A stretch of 64,000 bases of DNA, taken from NCBI GenBank assembly GCA_020543525.1, contig JAHYIO010000036.1, forward strand, positions 992,001-1,056,000, read 5' to 3'. A model generated the notes under the pieces. The model was given only the letters and a program-made list of their open reading frames with translations. It was not told the origin of the DNA and did not search any database. Positions 12,235 through 23,726 of the stretch are shown here, piece after piece. The stretch is from Coriolopsis trogii (Eukaryota > Basidiomycota > Agaricomycetes > Polyporales > Polyporaceae). Numbering within the stretch: position 1 is the first letter of the stretch; every line of letters begins with the position of its first letter. The position numbers and the translations under genes are program-made.

Positions 12235-13310
12235 TCTACTCTCTCAGTCTGGGCAGTTGTGCGGTTAGCAAGCCTGCTCTCTCTCTCCGACGCATATATA
12301 ACTCGCCGCTTTGGGTGGCAAGTCAGCCTGAAAACATCCTTACTTTCTGAACGAACACGTGGTTAGTATGCCTGGTCTCTCGCCAAAGGAATATCGTACT
12401 CACCGCCGTGGATGAATGACCCACCGCGTCCCATGCCATATCGAAAAAGAAGTGCGGTTAGTAAGTCTCGTCTTTCTCAAGACGACTATGATACTCACCA
12501 TCGCGAATGTCCGGTAGATGATAGAGCGTAACACAAGCCTCATCATTCAGCGAAGAGACTAGTACTCACCCTGCGTTACGAGAAGCAAATGATCCTCGCT
12601 CCCTGGAAAGTCGTGCGGTTAGCGAATCTATGATATTCTGGGAGAACACAGTACCCACCGTCTTGTACAAACCCCTGCTTTCTGGGGAAAAGCGCGTAGT
12701 TGGTAAGTCCGTTCTCTTCAAGATAATATAATACTCACCACCGCGAACGTCAGGTAGACAATAGTGTGATTAGCAAGCTTCGTCATTCCCTGCAGAATGC
12801 AGTACTCACCTCCGTTAAGACAAGCAACAGACCCTTGGCTTGTAAATGTTGTGCGGTTAGCAAGCCTGTGGTTTTCCTGTAAGAACACAGTACTCACCGC
12901 CTTGCAAATCATACAGACACTAGAATTGTGCCCTCAGCAAACGAGTTCTCCCTGGCATTATAGTACTCACCGTGTTGTACAACCCCCGCTTTCTGACAAG
13001 AGAACGCGGTTGGCAAGTCTGGTTTCCACAGAAGAACACAGCACTCACCACCGTTCATGCCGAGGTAAACGACTGTGCGATTAGCAAGTGTGGGCCATCC
13101 ATGACAATGTGGTACTCACCGCTGTGCATGAATGATTATCGCCTCAAGTTCTTGAACAGACGGTTAGCAAGTCTGATGAGTCTCCAGAAGAAGACAGTAC
13201 TCACCGCCGTGGAGGTTAGGCTTACCGCGAAAGAACCTCAACTCTTGAGCAGAAATGTGGTGAGAAAGCCTGGTCGTTTCATAGAAGGATACAGTACTCA
13301 CCGCTATCGA
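12235..13310 (-). repeat. Tandem array of about 13 intron-like modules with 20-35 nt spacers
   Basis: Read on the minus strand, the same pattern recurs every 71-97 bp: a donor-like GTGAGTACTGTGTTCTT, 20-30 variable bases, a branch-like CTTGCTAACCGCAC, usually an acceptor-like CAG or AAG, then a 20-35 nt spacer ending in G before the next GTGAGT. On the plus strand the complements of the donor (TACTCACC or close variants) sit near 12397, 12492, 12563, 12652, 12732, 12803, 12891, 12964, 13041, 13113, 13198 and 13295. A further GCGAGT version lies near 12303. Spacers fall into related classes that recur in order, so the array grew by segmental duplication. Spacer lengths (for example 24, 22, 22 and 23) do not keep one reading frame. 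At least two modules have lost a clear acceptor. It may be a decayed micro-exon gene, a spliced non-coding RNA, or a minisatellite built from an intron. Confidence 0.75.
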
Positions 13311-13991
13311 CGTCGACAATCACGCTCGACAACTACCTATCCTCGCGCAGTCAGTGTCACATCACCATTATGGGATTGATGTACGTACGCAGGGTTAAGT
13401 ATTTTAGTCCAAATCAACCAGGAGCGGATAGACTTGACATGACACCGTGATAACTTAGAACAGTGGTGTGCTCACACTTCTTGGAGCGCTGTCAACGGGA
13501 GTTTGGGACAACGTATCTCGTCATGCATCGCACAAGCTCCTAATAGGCATCTGAGGTAGACGAGACGATGTAGGCGAGGACACAAGAAGGAGTCGAATGA
13601 GAGACTTTTTGCAGATCCCGTCGAGGCTGACTTATACATGTCAGCCGCTATGTAACGGCTGGCAACCTTGCCTATTACATCTTGACTTAGGAGGTTGAGC
13701 CTCAATGGTCACCCTTTCTGTAACGAAAGGTGAACCTACCCCACGAATTGCATCAAGGCGAAGGATCGCGAACTTGGCGAAGCCAGGAGGCTGGCGGTTC
13801 ATCGATGTTCATCACTTTCAGAGACGCGGTCATGTGAGCGCGCCAACGATGGCAAATATTGGGAGTCCTGAAGTCGCGTAGCAATTCCGGCAAGTCTTTC
13901 TCATTGGAAACGCGATATCGTACATAGTAAGTATATACATGATGCCTTTGGTCCGTCGGTACTGAAGGCAGGAAGCAGAGTAGATGGCTGA
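13311..13991. other. Intergenic region upstream (minus sense) of the intron-like array
   Basis: About 680 bp without a recognisable gene. A minus-strand open frame at 13472-13705 (about 77 codons, no ATG at its listed start) ends in ALQEV next to a GTGTGAG donor-like site. It could be an early exon of a transcript entering the array, but its protein matches no family I recognise. The high end of this stretch holds the 3' UTR of the Nudix gene. Confidence 0.35.
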
Positions 13992-15101
13992 CTACTTGTC
14001 CGCTCCCACCAAGGCTCGTGCGAGACCAGAGGGAACGCCAACTTCTATCTTGGGCGTCGGCGTAGACGTTCCGGAAACAGCGTGCTGCACAACACCCTGG
14101 TCCAAGAGGATCTGGAGAATGGGGGCAAACGTTCGGAGCTGCCCAGGTGCGTAACGCTCATATGTGGGCGGCTTGTCGTAGGCTATTTCGGCTGTTGCGA
14201 TCTACAGAGGCAAAACATATGAGTAATGGTACCCTTATTTCCACATAGTACATGGGTGCTTACAAGAATGTCTGATGTTAATCCTTTGATAGCGAATGCG
14301 CTCGATCGAAATCGATGCATGCGGTATGTGCTGTTGGCCAACCACGGGAGGTCGATGTCCGAGAAGTTCTAGCAGTGTATTGGCATTGAGCTGGAATCAC
14401 ACGCATAATCCGCGTTTCGGAACGTACATAGAAGTCCTCCACGTATATCCAGTCCTCGCTGCCTTTCGGGGCGAGGTTCTCACTATTGGAGAGACTGGGA
14501 TCCAGAATGGCTTCGAGTGGATGAGTGAATATGCGATCGACTTCTCCGGGAGAAGGCACAAGGTTGTCAAGGATGGAGGGTTCGGTGAGAACAGCTACGA
14601 CTGGCGTGACAAGGAGTTTGGCGGACGATATGTATGGTCTTAGAGTGCAGACCGTATGCACATGAGGATGGTGAGGAGGGAGACCGACCTCTTCGTGAGC
14701 TTCACGATACTGCCATAGCCGATGCTCAGGTGTGTATACCTGCAGAAGAAGTCAGATGCTCACGGCGGTCTCAAACACGTCGGCATCGGTGGTGTCTACT
14801 CTGCCACCAGGCAATGCGACTTGGCCGGGATGAGCGCGAAGAGACTTATCGCGGGTGGTGAGGAGTACTCGGAGGTGTCCAGCTTGCTCGTAGAGGAGGA
14901 CGAGAACAGCGGCAAGCCTTGCAGAGGGGTAGCCTGTCCTGATCAAGTACGCGTTTGCCCTAGCTGTGCGAAGAGAGGACTAGGACGGACGAACAGATCG
15001 ACCTGCTCCGGTTGATGGGCGCGGAGTCTCTGGATGGCTAATCTGCTCTGCTCCGACAGGTTGTTCAAGGCCTCCTGGGCTATGTCGTGAGGTACGTGCA
15101 T
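13992..15101 (-). CDS. PCD1: Nudix hydrolase, PCD1/NUDT7-type CoA diphosphatase
   Basis: This enzyme hydrolyses CoA and related nucleoside diphosphates; relatives act in peroxisomes. The start chosen at 15101 gives MHVPHDIAQEALNNLSEQSR. The core reads YPSARLAAVLVLLYEQAG, TTRDKSLRAHPGQVALPGG and, across an intron, the Nudix box VFETAYREAHEEVGL with its REXXEE metal ligands. The C-terminal part, spliced through two more introns, gives NSTYRMHRFRS, AIKGLTSDILIATAEIAYD and KPPTYERYAPGQL, and stops at 13992. That block is characteristic of fungal PCD1-like proteins. An upstream in-frame start-like codon would add a poly-Thr run encoded by a GGT/CCA microsatellite; I prefer the shorter form. No clear peroxisomal tripeptide is seen (ends VGADK). 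Divergent from VPS34. Confidence 0.86.
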
Positions 15102-15104
15102 GCT

Positions 15105-15130
15105 GGTGGTGGTGGTGGTGGTGGTGGTGG
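15105..15130 (+). repeat. (GGT)n trinucleotide microsatellite
   Basis: About 26 bp of uninterrupted GGT repeats lie just upstream of the Nudix start codon, in the 182-bp divergent promoter shared with VPS34. On the minus strand it could encode poly-Thr if translation began further upstream. Confidence 0.85.
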
Positions 15131-15283
15131 TATGGAAGAAAGGAGTTCGTAGGTGCACATCGTCCGACACGGCTGATGTCCATGCCAAATGACCTCAGCT
15201 CCCGACGACGGAGCGCCGTGAGCAGCCACACATCCTCATCCTTCCACCTCCACCACTCCTGCCCTTGAACGCGTCCTGCCACC

Positions 15284-18200
15284 ATGGACAAGGACAACAG
15301 GGACGACTTCACCTTCGCAAAGCTCAGCGACCTCAAGGTGCCCGTCACCTTCAGAATGTACAACCAACTTGCCGCTCTATAATACGTCCACTCATCCGCT
15401 CTGTTCGCACATAGATCTCAGCTCGAGGGCACAAGGAAACCGTACCCGTTTACGGAGCTGCTTGAGAACCCAGAGCTCCGGTTCCATGGCGTCCAGCAGT
15501 CTCCGTGAGCTCCTCTTCTCTTCCAACACTGTCTGTTTCTCTCAATGACCGCAGTCCAGAGACTTCTCCGACCTCTATGTCACCTGTCAGCTGATTGCGG
15601 ACAACAAGCCACTGACCATCCCCTTCCGGACGGCCTTCAAAGCGTTCAAGAGCCACTATACGTACGTACCCACTCGTTCACTCTTGTACCCACCAAACCG
15701 TGACGGTGCACACGAAGTTGGAACGAATGGATCACCCTCCCCATTCGTTACTGCGATCTACCCCTCAACTCCCAGATCACATTCACCGTCTGGGATATTG
15801 CTGGTCCGAGGTCGGCCGTTCCCGTCGGTGGCACGACCTTTCGCCTCTTTGGAAAGAAGTGGTGCGTTCGCTATCTGAACCTCACTATTTCACTACTTAG
15901 TCTTGCAATGCCAACTCAGGACGCTGCGTCGCGGGAAACACCGCATGATACTCTGGCCTGACCGCGAGGCTGATGGTGCCAACGAGACAACAACACCAAG
16001 TAAGATAGGCGTACGAGATGAGCAGGGCAGGCTAGAGAAGGTACGTTCTGAATGACTGACACCGTAGAACACACACCCATCGCTGTACACACAGCTCTTC
16101 AAGAAGTATGAGCGGGGGGATCTGCCAAAGTCCGACTGGCTAGACAATCTTGCCTTCCGCAGAATGGAAGAAATACACAAAGTAAGCATTGCATGCCCCA
16201 GACGATACCGAATGCTAATGGGACATCTTGCAGGCCGAGACCGAGAAATCAGAGAATCTGTATCTGTACATCGACCTCCCTCGTTTCGACTTCCCCGTTA
16301 TCTTCAGCGAGCCGGTCAGTACCCATATGATTGACGACTCCTTCTGGACTCACCTTACATCTCTAGGATGCTTCGAGTGTACCATCAACGTCTTCCGCGA
16401 TTACCCCTGTGGCCACGACACCTCTGCCACAGACCAGTACCTTCACGCAGGACAACCATCTTTGGGCCGTCATAGATCCCGACATTGCGCGCGAAAACCC
16501 AGTGGAAGACAAACACCGTCGTTTGGTTCGAAGCCACAGGAGCAGTCCATATGATCGTGAGTTGAAGCCGAATGCGAAGATACGAGACGAACTCGCTGTG
16601 CGTTGTTGTGTTATGCCTTCATCGAAACCAGTCTTAGCGAGCCCCTCTGCAGGTTATCATGAGCTATGCTCCTAGTCAACCGCTCACGTCGGAAGAGAAG
16701 GATCTGATCTGGAAGTTCCGGTTCTATCTGACAAGGGATAAGCGCGGTCTCACAAAGTTCCTCAAGTCGGTGACATGGCGAGATCCATCCGAGGTCAAGC
16801 AAGCCGTCGAAGAGCTTCTGCCACAATGGACAGAGATTGACATTGATGATGCCTTGGAGTTGCTCGGGCCCAGCACCGTTGACTCGAGGGTCAGGGCGTA
16901 TGCGGTCAAACAACTCAGCAGAGCAGACGATGATGTGAGCCAAACCCGGTGGAGACGACACTCGTGATTGCTCACCAATACATAGGAATTACACTTATAT
17001 CTGCTTCAACTTGTCCAAGCTCTGAAGTTCGAGAGCACGGCCAGTGACCAACGGTCATCCCGTTCGACTACTAGTGCAGTATCGTATGACGACAGTGGAC
17101 TGGCGGATTTCCTGATTTCGAGGGCCGTCCGCAATCCCATCCTAGGCAACCGATTCTACTGGTACCTCATGGTCGAGGTTTCGATGGAAGACAAGGTAAT
17201 GGCCAAGATGTACGGCAGAGTGGTGTTCAAGTTTATGAAGATCCTCGAGGTTCGATGATAGCATGATTCCTTCCTTTTATCATTCTGAAGAAAGGCATAG
17301 GATAACGGAGACGAGCGGCGTGATCTCATGCGTCGTCAAGGCGAACTCATCGACAGCCTCGCAAAACGTGCTAGGGACCTACGTACAAACAAGGATCCCC
17401 GACCGAAGAAGATCGAGAAGCTGCGCGCGTTTCTCGCTGATTCCAAGAACAACCTCGCATCCATGCCACCGCTTCCCCTTCCACTTAATGCGCGCGTACA
17501 GATCACAGGTATCATCGCCGACAAATCCAGCGTGTTCAAGTCGAACATGTTCCCGATGCTGCTCTACTTCCAGTGTGCCGACGGAGGCGAGTACCCAGTG
17601 ATCTTCAAGGACGGAGACGACATGCGCCAGGACCAGCTCGTCATCCAGCTCTTCACCCTCATGGATCGCCTGTTGCGGAAGGAGAACTTGGATCTCAAGC
17701 TGAGTCCGTACGACGTTCTCGCCACGGGACCCAGTCAGGGTATGGCGCAATTCATTCCGAGCAAGACCATCGCAGCGATTGTCAGCGAACACGGCACATT
17801 ACTCAACTACCTGCGCGCCAACTACCCGGACGAAGGGAGCGTTGGTACTTACGGTGTCGAACCTGGCGTTATCGATACGTTTGTCAGGAGCTGTGGTGAG
17901 CGTGCCCTTGTTTCTACTGCTCGGCAAATACTCAGTCATTTGCAGCTGGCTACTGCGTTGTGACCTACCTCCTCGGCGTCGGAGACCGCCATCTCGACAA
18001 TCTTCTGCTAGCTCCGGATGGTCATTTTTTCCACGGTGAGCACACCGTATTCTCATTGTTTATTGCCGTCTTACTCTGTCCTGTAGTTGACTTCGGTTAC
18101 ATCCTCGGCCGCGACCCAAAACCACTAGCGCCGCCCGTCAAGATCTGCAAGGAGATGGTCGACGCGATGGGTGGCGTGCAGTCCGTGCACTACCAGCGGT

Positions 18201-18460
18201 TCAAGTCCTTCTGCTTCACCGCGTTCTCGATCCTGCGGAAGAGCGCGAACCTCATTCTCAACCTGGTCACGCTCATGGTTGACGCCAACATTCCGCACAT
18301 TAAGCAGCGCGACGTGCACGAGCAGGTACTTGGCAAGTTCTGTCTTGAGATGACGGAGGAGCAGGCGATCGAGCACTTCGAGAGGCTGTTGAACGACATT
18401 TCGCCATTCACCGTCGTGCTAGACCGGATGCACGACTGGGCACAATACTGGAGGAGTTAG
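15284..18460 (+). CDS. VPS34: Class III phosphatidylinositol 3-kinase
   Basis: Vps34 phosphorylates phosphatidylinositol to PI3P on endosomes and autophagosomes, with Vps15 and Beclin/Vps30. The start at 15284 gives [20 protein letters not shown]. The domains run in the usual order. First is an N-terminal C2 domain ([27 protein letters not shown]). Next is the helical PIK domain ([40 protein letters not shown]). Last is the kinase domain with [36 protein letters not shown] (catalytic loop), [13 protein letters not shown] (activation loop start) and a C-terminal helix [13 protein letters not shown]. About a dozen short introns interrupt the gene. All motifs needed for activity are visible. Confidence 0.95.
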
Positions 18461-18538
18461 GAAGATCGTTGATCGCCTCGTGTATATGTACTTTTAGGTG
18501 GACTATCGAGTGTAGGAGTATTGCTCTAAGTTCGCTAG

Positions 18539-21204
18539 TCATGCTTTTTCTATGGCGGTCCATACTCTTTCTTCGACAGCGCGGATGACATTCGTCGGCG
18601 TATTTAGGCTGAGCATAAAATACGCGACATTGCCCAAGGTCCGGTAGTGGATTCCAAATGGCGATCCTCCTGGTGCCGCCGATAGGTTATCTCCGTCGTT
18701 CACGGCGGTTCGGATGGATTCGAGCAACGCCCTAGCAGAATGCGACTGGTAGCCTATACGAGTCCGTGAGCCACGCACTCTCGCGCGCGCACGATGGCAC
18801 TCACCTGCAGCATCATCTTTGATTTTGATACTCAACACCGTACCAAACGCCATGACCTCCGCGACCCGGTCCATGCGCGACACGACGTTCACGAACTCAG
18901 GGTCCCAGAAGCTCCAAACCGCACTCTCCCTCGCCCGCTCCGAGGCCGGCTCGGGCACGTTCCAGCGCTCGCGCGCCGCGCTCCACGCCTCGCTCTCGGC
19001 CAGCTTGTCGACGAGCGCGAGCGACTCGTGGGCGACCTCGCACCCGACCGGGTACGCGGTGTAGCTGTGCCCATGGAGGAGCGCATCGACCTTGTTCTCG
19101 CTCAGGAACGCGTTGTAGATCGACTCCGAGGCGAGCGTGACGGCGAGCGGGACGAGGCCGCCGGTGAGGATCTTGGCGTGCACGGAGATGTCGGGCGTCG
19201 TGCCGAGGAGGTGGTGTGTGGTGGGGAGGCCGAGGCGGTAGAGCCCGACGAAGACCTCGTCGAAAATCACCGGGAGCCCAGACCATTCCGACGGGGAGGG
19301 AGAGGTGCTGCGAGTGGAGGCGCGGACGGTGTCGATGAGAACGCGCTGGAAGAGCGGGTCGACGAAGATCATGCCGCCTGCGCCCATGACGAGAGGTTCC
19401 AGGACGAGCGCAGCGATCTTTGGCCCGTCGCCAGCATCGAGCTTTTGTAATGTGCGCTGGATGAAGTCGCGATACACGGTGGCGAGAGGCGTGTTCAGGC
19501 GTTCCTCGACATTGTACGTCCACGACAAGGAGACCGTGTCTACGTCGGCAACGCCTTTCTCATTCTCCGCCGCAATCGAGGGTGGAAGGCTTACAACGGT
19601 CTTGCCGTCCCGAATAGAGACGGTGGGTGGGTCGAGCCAGTAGCCTTTCGCGTCGTGCCATTCGCAAGTATAAACGCCCTCCTCGCAGGCATCCATAGCT
19701 CCGATTGTGTCTCCATGGTAGCTGCCTTTCAGACCAAGGATGCCCAAGTCTTTCCTCCGCACGCCACCGAGTTCTCCGGCCTCACGTGTAGCGAAGGCCC
19801 GGAGTGCCATCTTGATCGCGACCTCCATGCCTGTTGAGCCGTCGTCAGAGAAGAACGCGCGGGAGGCCCAGCCTTGTCCCGGTCCATTGTGGACAAGACG
19901 TTCGGCGAGCTTGAGTGCGGGAAGATGGGATGCTTCGGGGAACATGACATGACCGTATCTTCCCGCCGCACGGGCTGCAGCGAGGGTCAGGGATGGGTGC
20001 GCGTGTCCAAGGGCTTGAGTCCACCATGATGCCGAGCTATCGAACTGAGGCTCGAGAAGGGACGATGAAGAGGGAGATCTGGGAGAGGATGTCCGGTGCC
20101 CATTGTAGACGGTGAAAAAGTCGCCCCATGCGCTGTCGATGATATTGACGTCCGCTTCGTGCTTAACGTGGCCATGCTGTACGAAGGGCCACCAGATCGT
20201 GTCGAGTGTCCGGCGTGGCATGGAATCCAAGTCTGCGATGCGGCGGGTGTGACATTCGTCAAGGTGCTTGAGGACGTCAAAGATAGGACTCTCTCCGGAC
20301 GCAGGAACAATACGCTGGTAGAAACTCTCGGTGAGTGATGCGTCCGTTGCAGGATCGTGGTGTCGTTCCGGAGGAGATTCGACAGACATGACGGGGACTC
20401 CGCGTTCCTGGAAATAGGGTGAGAGATACTCCCAGTTGCGGTAGTACTCGTCCTTGAAGAGGAGTATAGCATCAATGATATATCCCCTCAGAAGCATGGC
20501 CTCATAGGAGGCAATGGTAGAAGATATGCCTCCGAGTTTGGAGTCTCCAATCAGCACGGCGGGCAGGAATAACGGCCTGTAGCCGTCCAACTGGGTAGTA
20601 CCCGACAGAGTGGGACTATGAACACCTGTCGAACACTCGTCAGGATAGGTTGATGTCGTGCGCGCACCCGAGTGTATCCTACTTACCTCCGGCTGTTTCG
20701 ACGTACATATGTGCAGGCGTGTTGAGCTTGGTTGCACAATGTCGGATATGAGTAGCTACGGCGTTGACGAAGGCATCGTCGGTTGGGACGACTCTCTGAT
20801 TCAAAGCTCTGTTTGAGCACCAGATAGGATGGAGGCAAGTGGATGGAGAGGTACCTGGACTGAGCTGCCTTCGTTAGCGCGGCGGGCGGCTAGATGTGGA
20901 CTGACAGGATCATCAAAACGGAAGAGGCATTTGCTATGCACGCGACTTTTACGGTCGCCGGCGAGCGTTAGGATACGTCTGAGAGTCCAAGTCGGTCACA
21001 GGTAGTGATGATGGGCTGTGTAGGAAGGACGTACAGATCATCTGCGTCGGAAAGGGGCCCGGTGCTGACGGGTTTGAGATAGTAAACATTGTGGCCACTA
21101 GCGGCGGATGCGCGCACGAGAGCAGAGGTGAGGAGGGTCTTGCCGACGTCCGTGTTAGCCCCAAATATTTGGTGGATGCGTAAGTTCTTGAAGAGCAAAG
21201 ACAT
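18539..21204 (-). CDS. BIO3-BIO1: Bifunctional dethiobiotin synthetase / DAPA aminotransferase
   Basis: This single polypeptide covers two successive biotin steps: 7-keto-8-aminopelargonate to DAPA (aminotransferase) and DAPA to dethiobiotin (synthetase). The start at 21204 gives MSLLFKNLRIHQIFGANTDV followed by GKTLLTSALV, a P-loop. After spliced exons come FRFDDPVSPHLAARRANEGS, YVETAGGVHSPTLSGT and LPAVLIGDSKLGGISSTI. These complete the synthetase domain in the first ~300 residues. The aminotransferase follows: IWWPFVQHG, AFFSDDGSTGMEVAIKMALR, GSYHGDTIGAMD, VIFDEVFVGLYRLG and AKILTGGLVPLAVTLAS with the PLP lysine. A 51-nt intron (18754-18804) near the 3' end keeps the frame open if retained, adding 17 residues. 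Eukaryotic BIO3-BIO1 fusions are known in plants and fungi. Confidence 0.93.
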
Positions 21205-22407
21205 TGTGAAGGCGTAGGAGTTTTATGCTAGCACATCGCAACCTGGAGGAGAGACCGGTACCAATCCGGAGGAGAGGGGGGCAGAGAAAAGAGGAGTTAG
21301 ATCGGAGCTGCTCAGACTGATCTGAGCAGTGCATATTTCCAGGGCAAATAGGAGAGGGGAGAATGCGTACCGGCGGGTTGAGTGACCTGGCCGGGTAAGT
21401 CGGTGAACGAGACTGGATACAGTTCCGGTTAATCTCTGAACTTGCACGATTTGTATGACGTATCACGCCGTGCACCCGGTCGACTCCGGCAGCAGTCGGG
21501 ATGGCTGGCGAAGGGCTCAAGCCGCGCAGTTGCTCGATGGCGATGTCTGCCAACCAACAAGACTCGATACGCTTCCCGAGGCGGACTTGAGCTGGACGTG
21601 CGGCGGAGAGCGACAAGCCAAGCCAAGCGCCCATCGCAGTTGGTTGTTCGAGCAAACTTCAAAGCCTACACACGCACTCCGGTCGCACTTGCGACTGAAT
21701 TCAAGCTGGCTGTCGAGTCGTCTCCATGCGATTGATTAGGTCACAGACAAGGCGTGCAACACAACGGGTTGTGTTGCCGGGCCTATCTTCCGGAAGAGGA
21801 AATGGGCTTACGAAAGCAGAGGCAGAGGGAGGTGCAGCGCTTGAGGTAATCCAAGCTCGAGGCTGTCCCATCTCTCTCTCTCTCTCTGCATTGCCCCCCG
21901 CAGACCAGCGCAGAGCTCGCATACGACGCTCTCTCTGCCTCATCGACTGCGACTTAAAGTCTTACGACCACGACCTCCGACGTCCCCACGACGGGCTACT
22001 CATCTCCACCGTAGTTCCACATAACGACCTGACCCAGTCTAATCAATCGCGCCGTCCCTTCGCCCACATCTTCCTCTCATCTTCATCATCCGATCCCACT
22101 CCTCGCGATGCCGCTACTAGACACCATACAGAATGCTGCACTCAAAGTGCTCCCGGAGAAGAAACACTCCTTGCCCTTGCAGCCATCCAACACCGGCATT
22201 GGCAGTGGTGGAATGGTTCCCTTCGAGGATGACGTGAGTAGCATCCTCTTCCATCTCTTGCTATTTCCCGCTCCCTCTTCTCGCCCTTAACATCGCTCAT
22301 ATCGTTGCACGCGATTCTCCGGCGTTCATTTGGCCGCGAGGTATGGCTGCGGTCCACCTCGTATTACGTAAGGTTCATGTTTCTTGTACACCCTCCTCCA
22401 CTCGCAC
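21205..22407. other. Divergent intergenic region with a possible short upstream exon
   Basis: This is the shared 5' region of the minus-strand biotin gene and the plus-strand membrane-protein gene. A CT run (TCTCTCTCTCTCTCTG) lies near 21881-21896. A plus-strand open frame from an ATG at 22108 (MPLLDTIQNAALKVLPEKKH) ends at a GTGAGT donor-like site near 22234. I found no acceptor that joins it in frame to the first membrane helix downstream. It may be an upstream ORF, a 5' exon of an alternative transcript, or chance. Confidence 0.45.
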
Positions 22408-23726
22408 ATGAGCTCCGCAACAGATACCGGAGGTTATCTTGTGTTTCTTCTGTTCATCCCAGTGCTGTCAACTCTATGGATCTGGGTTCATATTCCTGTG
22501 TGTTTATCTTACCGCCACTTCCACACGCTTACCTGCTCTCGACTTACTAGATGATTGTATCCAAACCCGCCATTGTGTTCCATGCCTCCCAAACCTTCTT
22601 CAACTTCCTCGCAATGTGCACCATGGCTGGCGCCGCGTCGTTCCAGGCAAAGTGGAAAGTCGGCCCATGTACGTCCGCTCTCATTTCGCTGTTCGCCATC
22701 TCAACATCGCCTGTGTTCTAGCCGGACTGAGCGGTTTCGCCATATTCATTGCCGTCGTCGGCATGCTCTATTCGCTCTTCATTCTCCTCGTTCCCGTCGT
22801 GTACGAAAAGTACGACAAGGGTGCTCGTCTTGCTCGTGCCCTCCGAGAAACCCGTGTCGGTTTCATTCTGTCAGGCACCGGCACCGCCGTCAGTCTCCTG
22901 ATTGCGTATGTTGCCCCCCTTCATTCCATACCGTGTTCTCTTCAGCTCAACTGGCAACCAGTTTCATTGTCACCATATCCGCTTGGACCGAGCCTGGATG
23001 CAAGGATGCCAGCAAAGACCCTCATGCCAAGCTAGGCAAAGAATTTCAGAGCGGCCTTGGCGGTTTCTGCAGCACGAAGAAGGCCGCCGCCATATTCTTC
23101 TGGCTTGTCTTCAGTAGGTACTCATTACTTCTTGATCGTCATATCAGGCTCATCTCCTGTCAGTCTTCTGGTGTTGTTCGCTCACTTTGACCATCCTCGA
23201 CTGGCGGAATGGCAAGACTTCTCGCCCTCGCGATCCTCCGTTCACTCATCCCGTAGAGGCCTCGGAGGGATCCATATACGAGCGCGCAGGCCAGCACGAT
23301 GATGATGGCTCGGACGAAGAAGAGGGGCGCAAGCCATACTCGGATAACTCCGCGCCCTACTCACCCTTCAGCGACGCCAACCGGCTCTCCGGCGTTCCGA
23401 CCAACGCTTCCTCCACGAACGTTTCCTACCAGTCGCCCTCCGCCCCTGGCTTCAGCAGCTCTCAGCCTGCGCCCCGTCAGAGCATCGATGCATATGGTGC
23501 TTTTTCGGATCCCGCACCGTCAGGCTTCGCCGGGGGATTTGCTGCTCCCAACCAATATGCGGACAACGCCCCTCGCGTCAGTCGTACGATGCAGTACGCC
23601 GACCCTTACGCTGCCGTGCGCGCGTCGATCGCGACGTCTGCTTCTCCCGCTGCCAGTGGAAACGTGACCCCGCCCACGGGTGGCCCGCCGCCCCCTGGTT
23701 ACTCGTCTTTTGGCGGGTACAGGTGA
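22408..23726 (+). CDS. Four-helix membrane protein with long Pro/Ser-rich tail (MARVEL-like)
   Basis: Function unknown. The start at 22408 gives MSSATDTGGYLVFLLFIPVL and a first membrane helix. Three more follow: IVFHASQTFFNFLAMCTMAG, SGFAIFIAVVGMLYSLFILL, and the last pair around GTAVSLLIAFIVTISAW and AAAIFFWLVFIFWCCSLTLT. The small extracellular-type loop has two Cys residues (EPGCKDASK, GGFCSTKK). The cytoplasmic tail of about 170 residues is acidic then Ser/Pro/Ala-rich (ERAGQHDDDGSDEEEG; PPTGGPPPPGYSSFGGYR). The four-helix layout with a cysteine loop resembles fungal MARVEL or tetraspan proteins, but I cannot assign it to a named family. Splicing uses an intron ending CAACCAG before TTTCATTG and one ending TGTCAG before TCTTCTGG. 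An alternative start at 22108 is possible. Confidence 0.78.

Noticed and set aside
13472..13705. Minus-strand 77-codon open frame next to a donor-like site
   Set aside because: It does not open on ATG and matches nothing known; kept only as a possible exon of an array transcript.
18794..19450. Plus-strand 218-codon open frame opposite the biotin gene
   Set aside because: Antisense shadow of a GC-rich coding exon; no family features.
22108..22290. Upstream ATG frame as first exon of the four-helix membrane protein
   Set aside because: No acceptor joins it in frame to the first helix; ATG at 22408 gives a simple, complete model.
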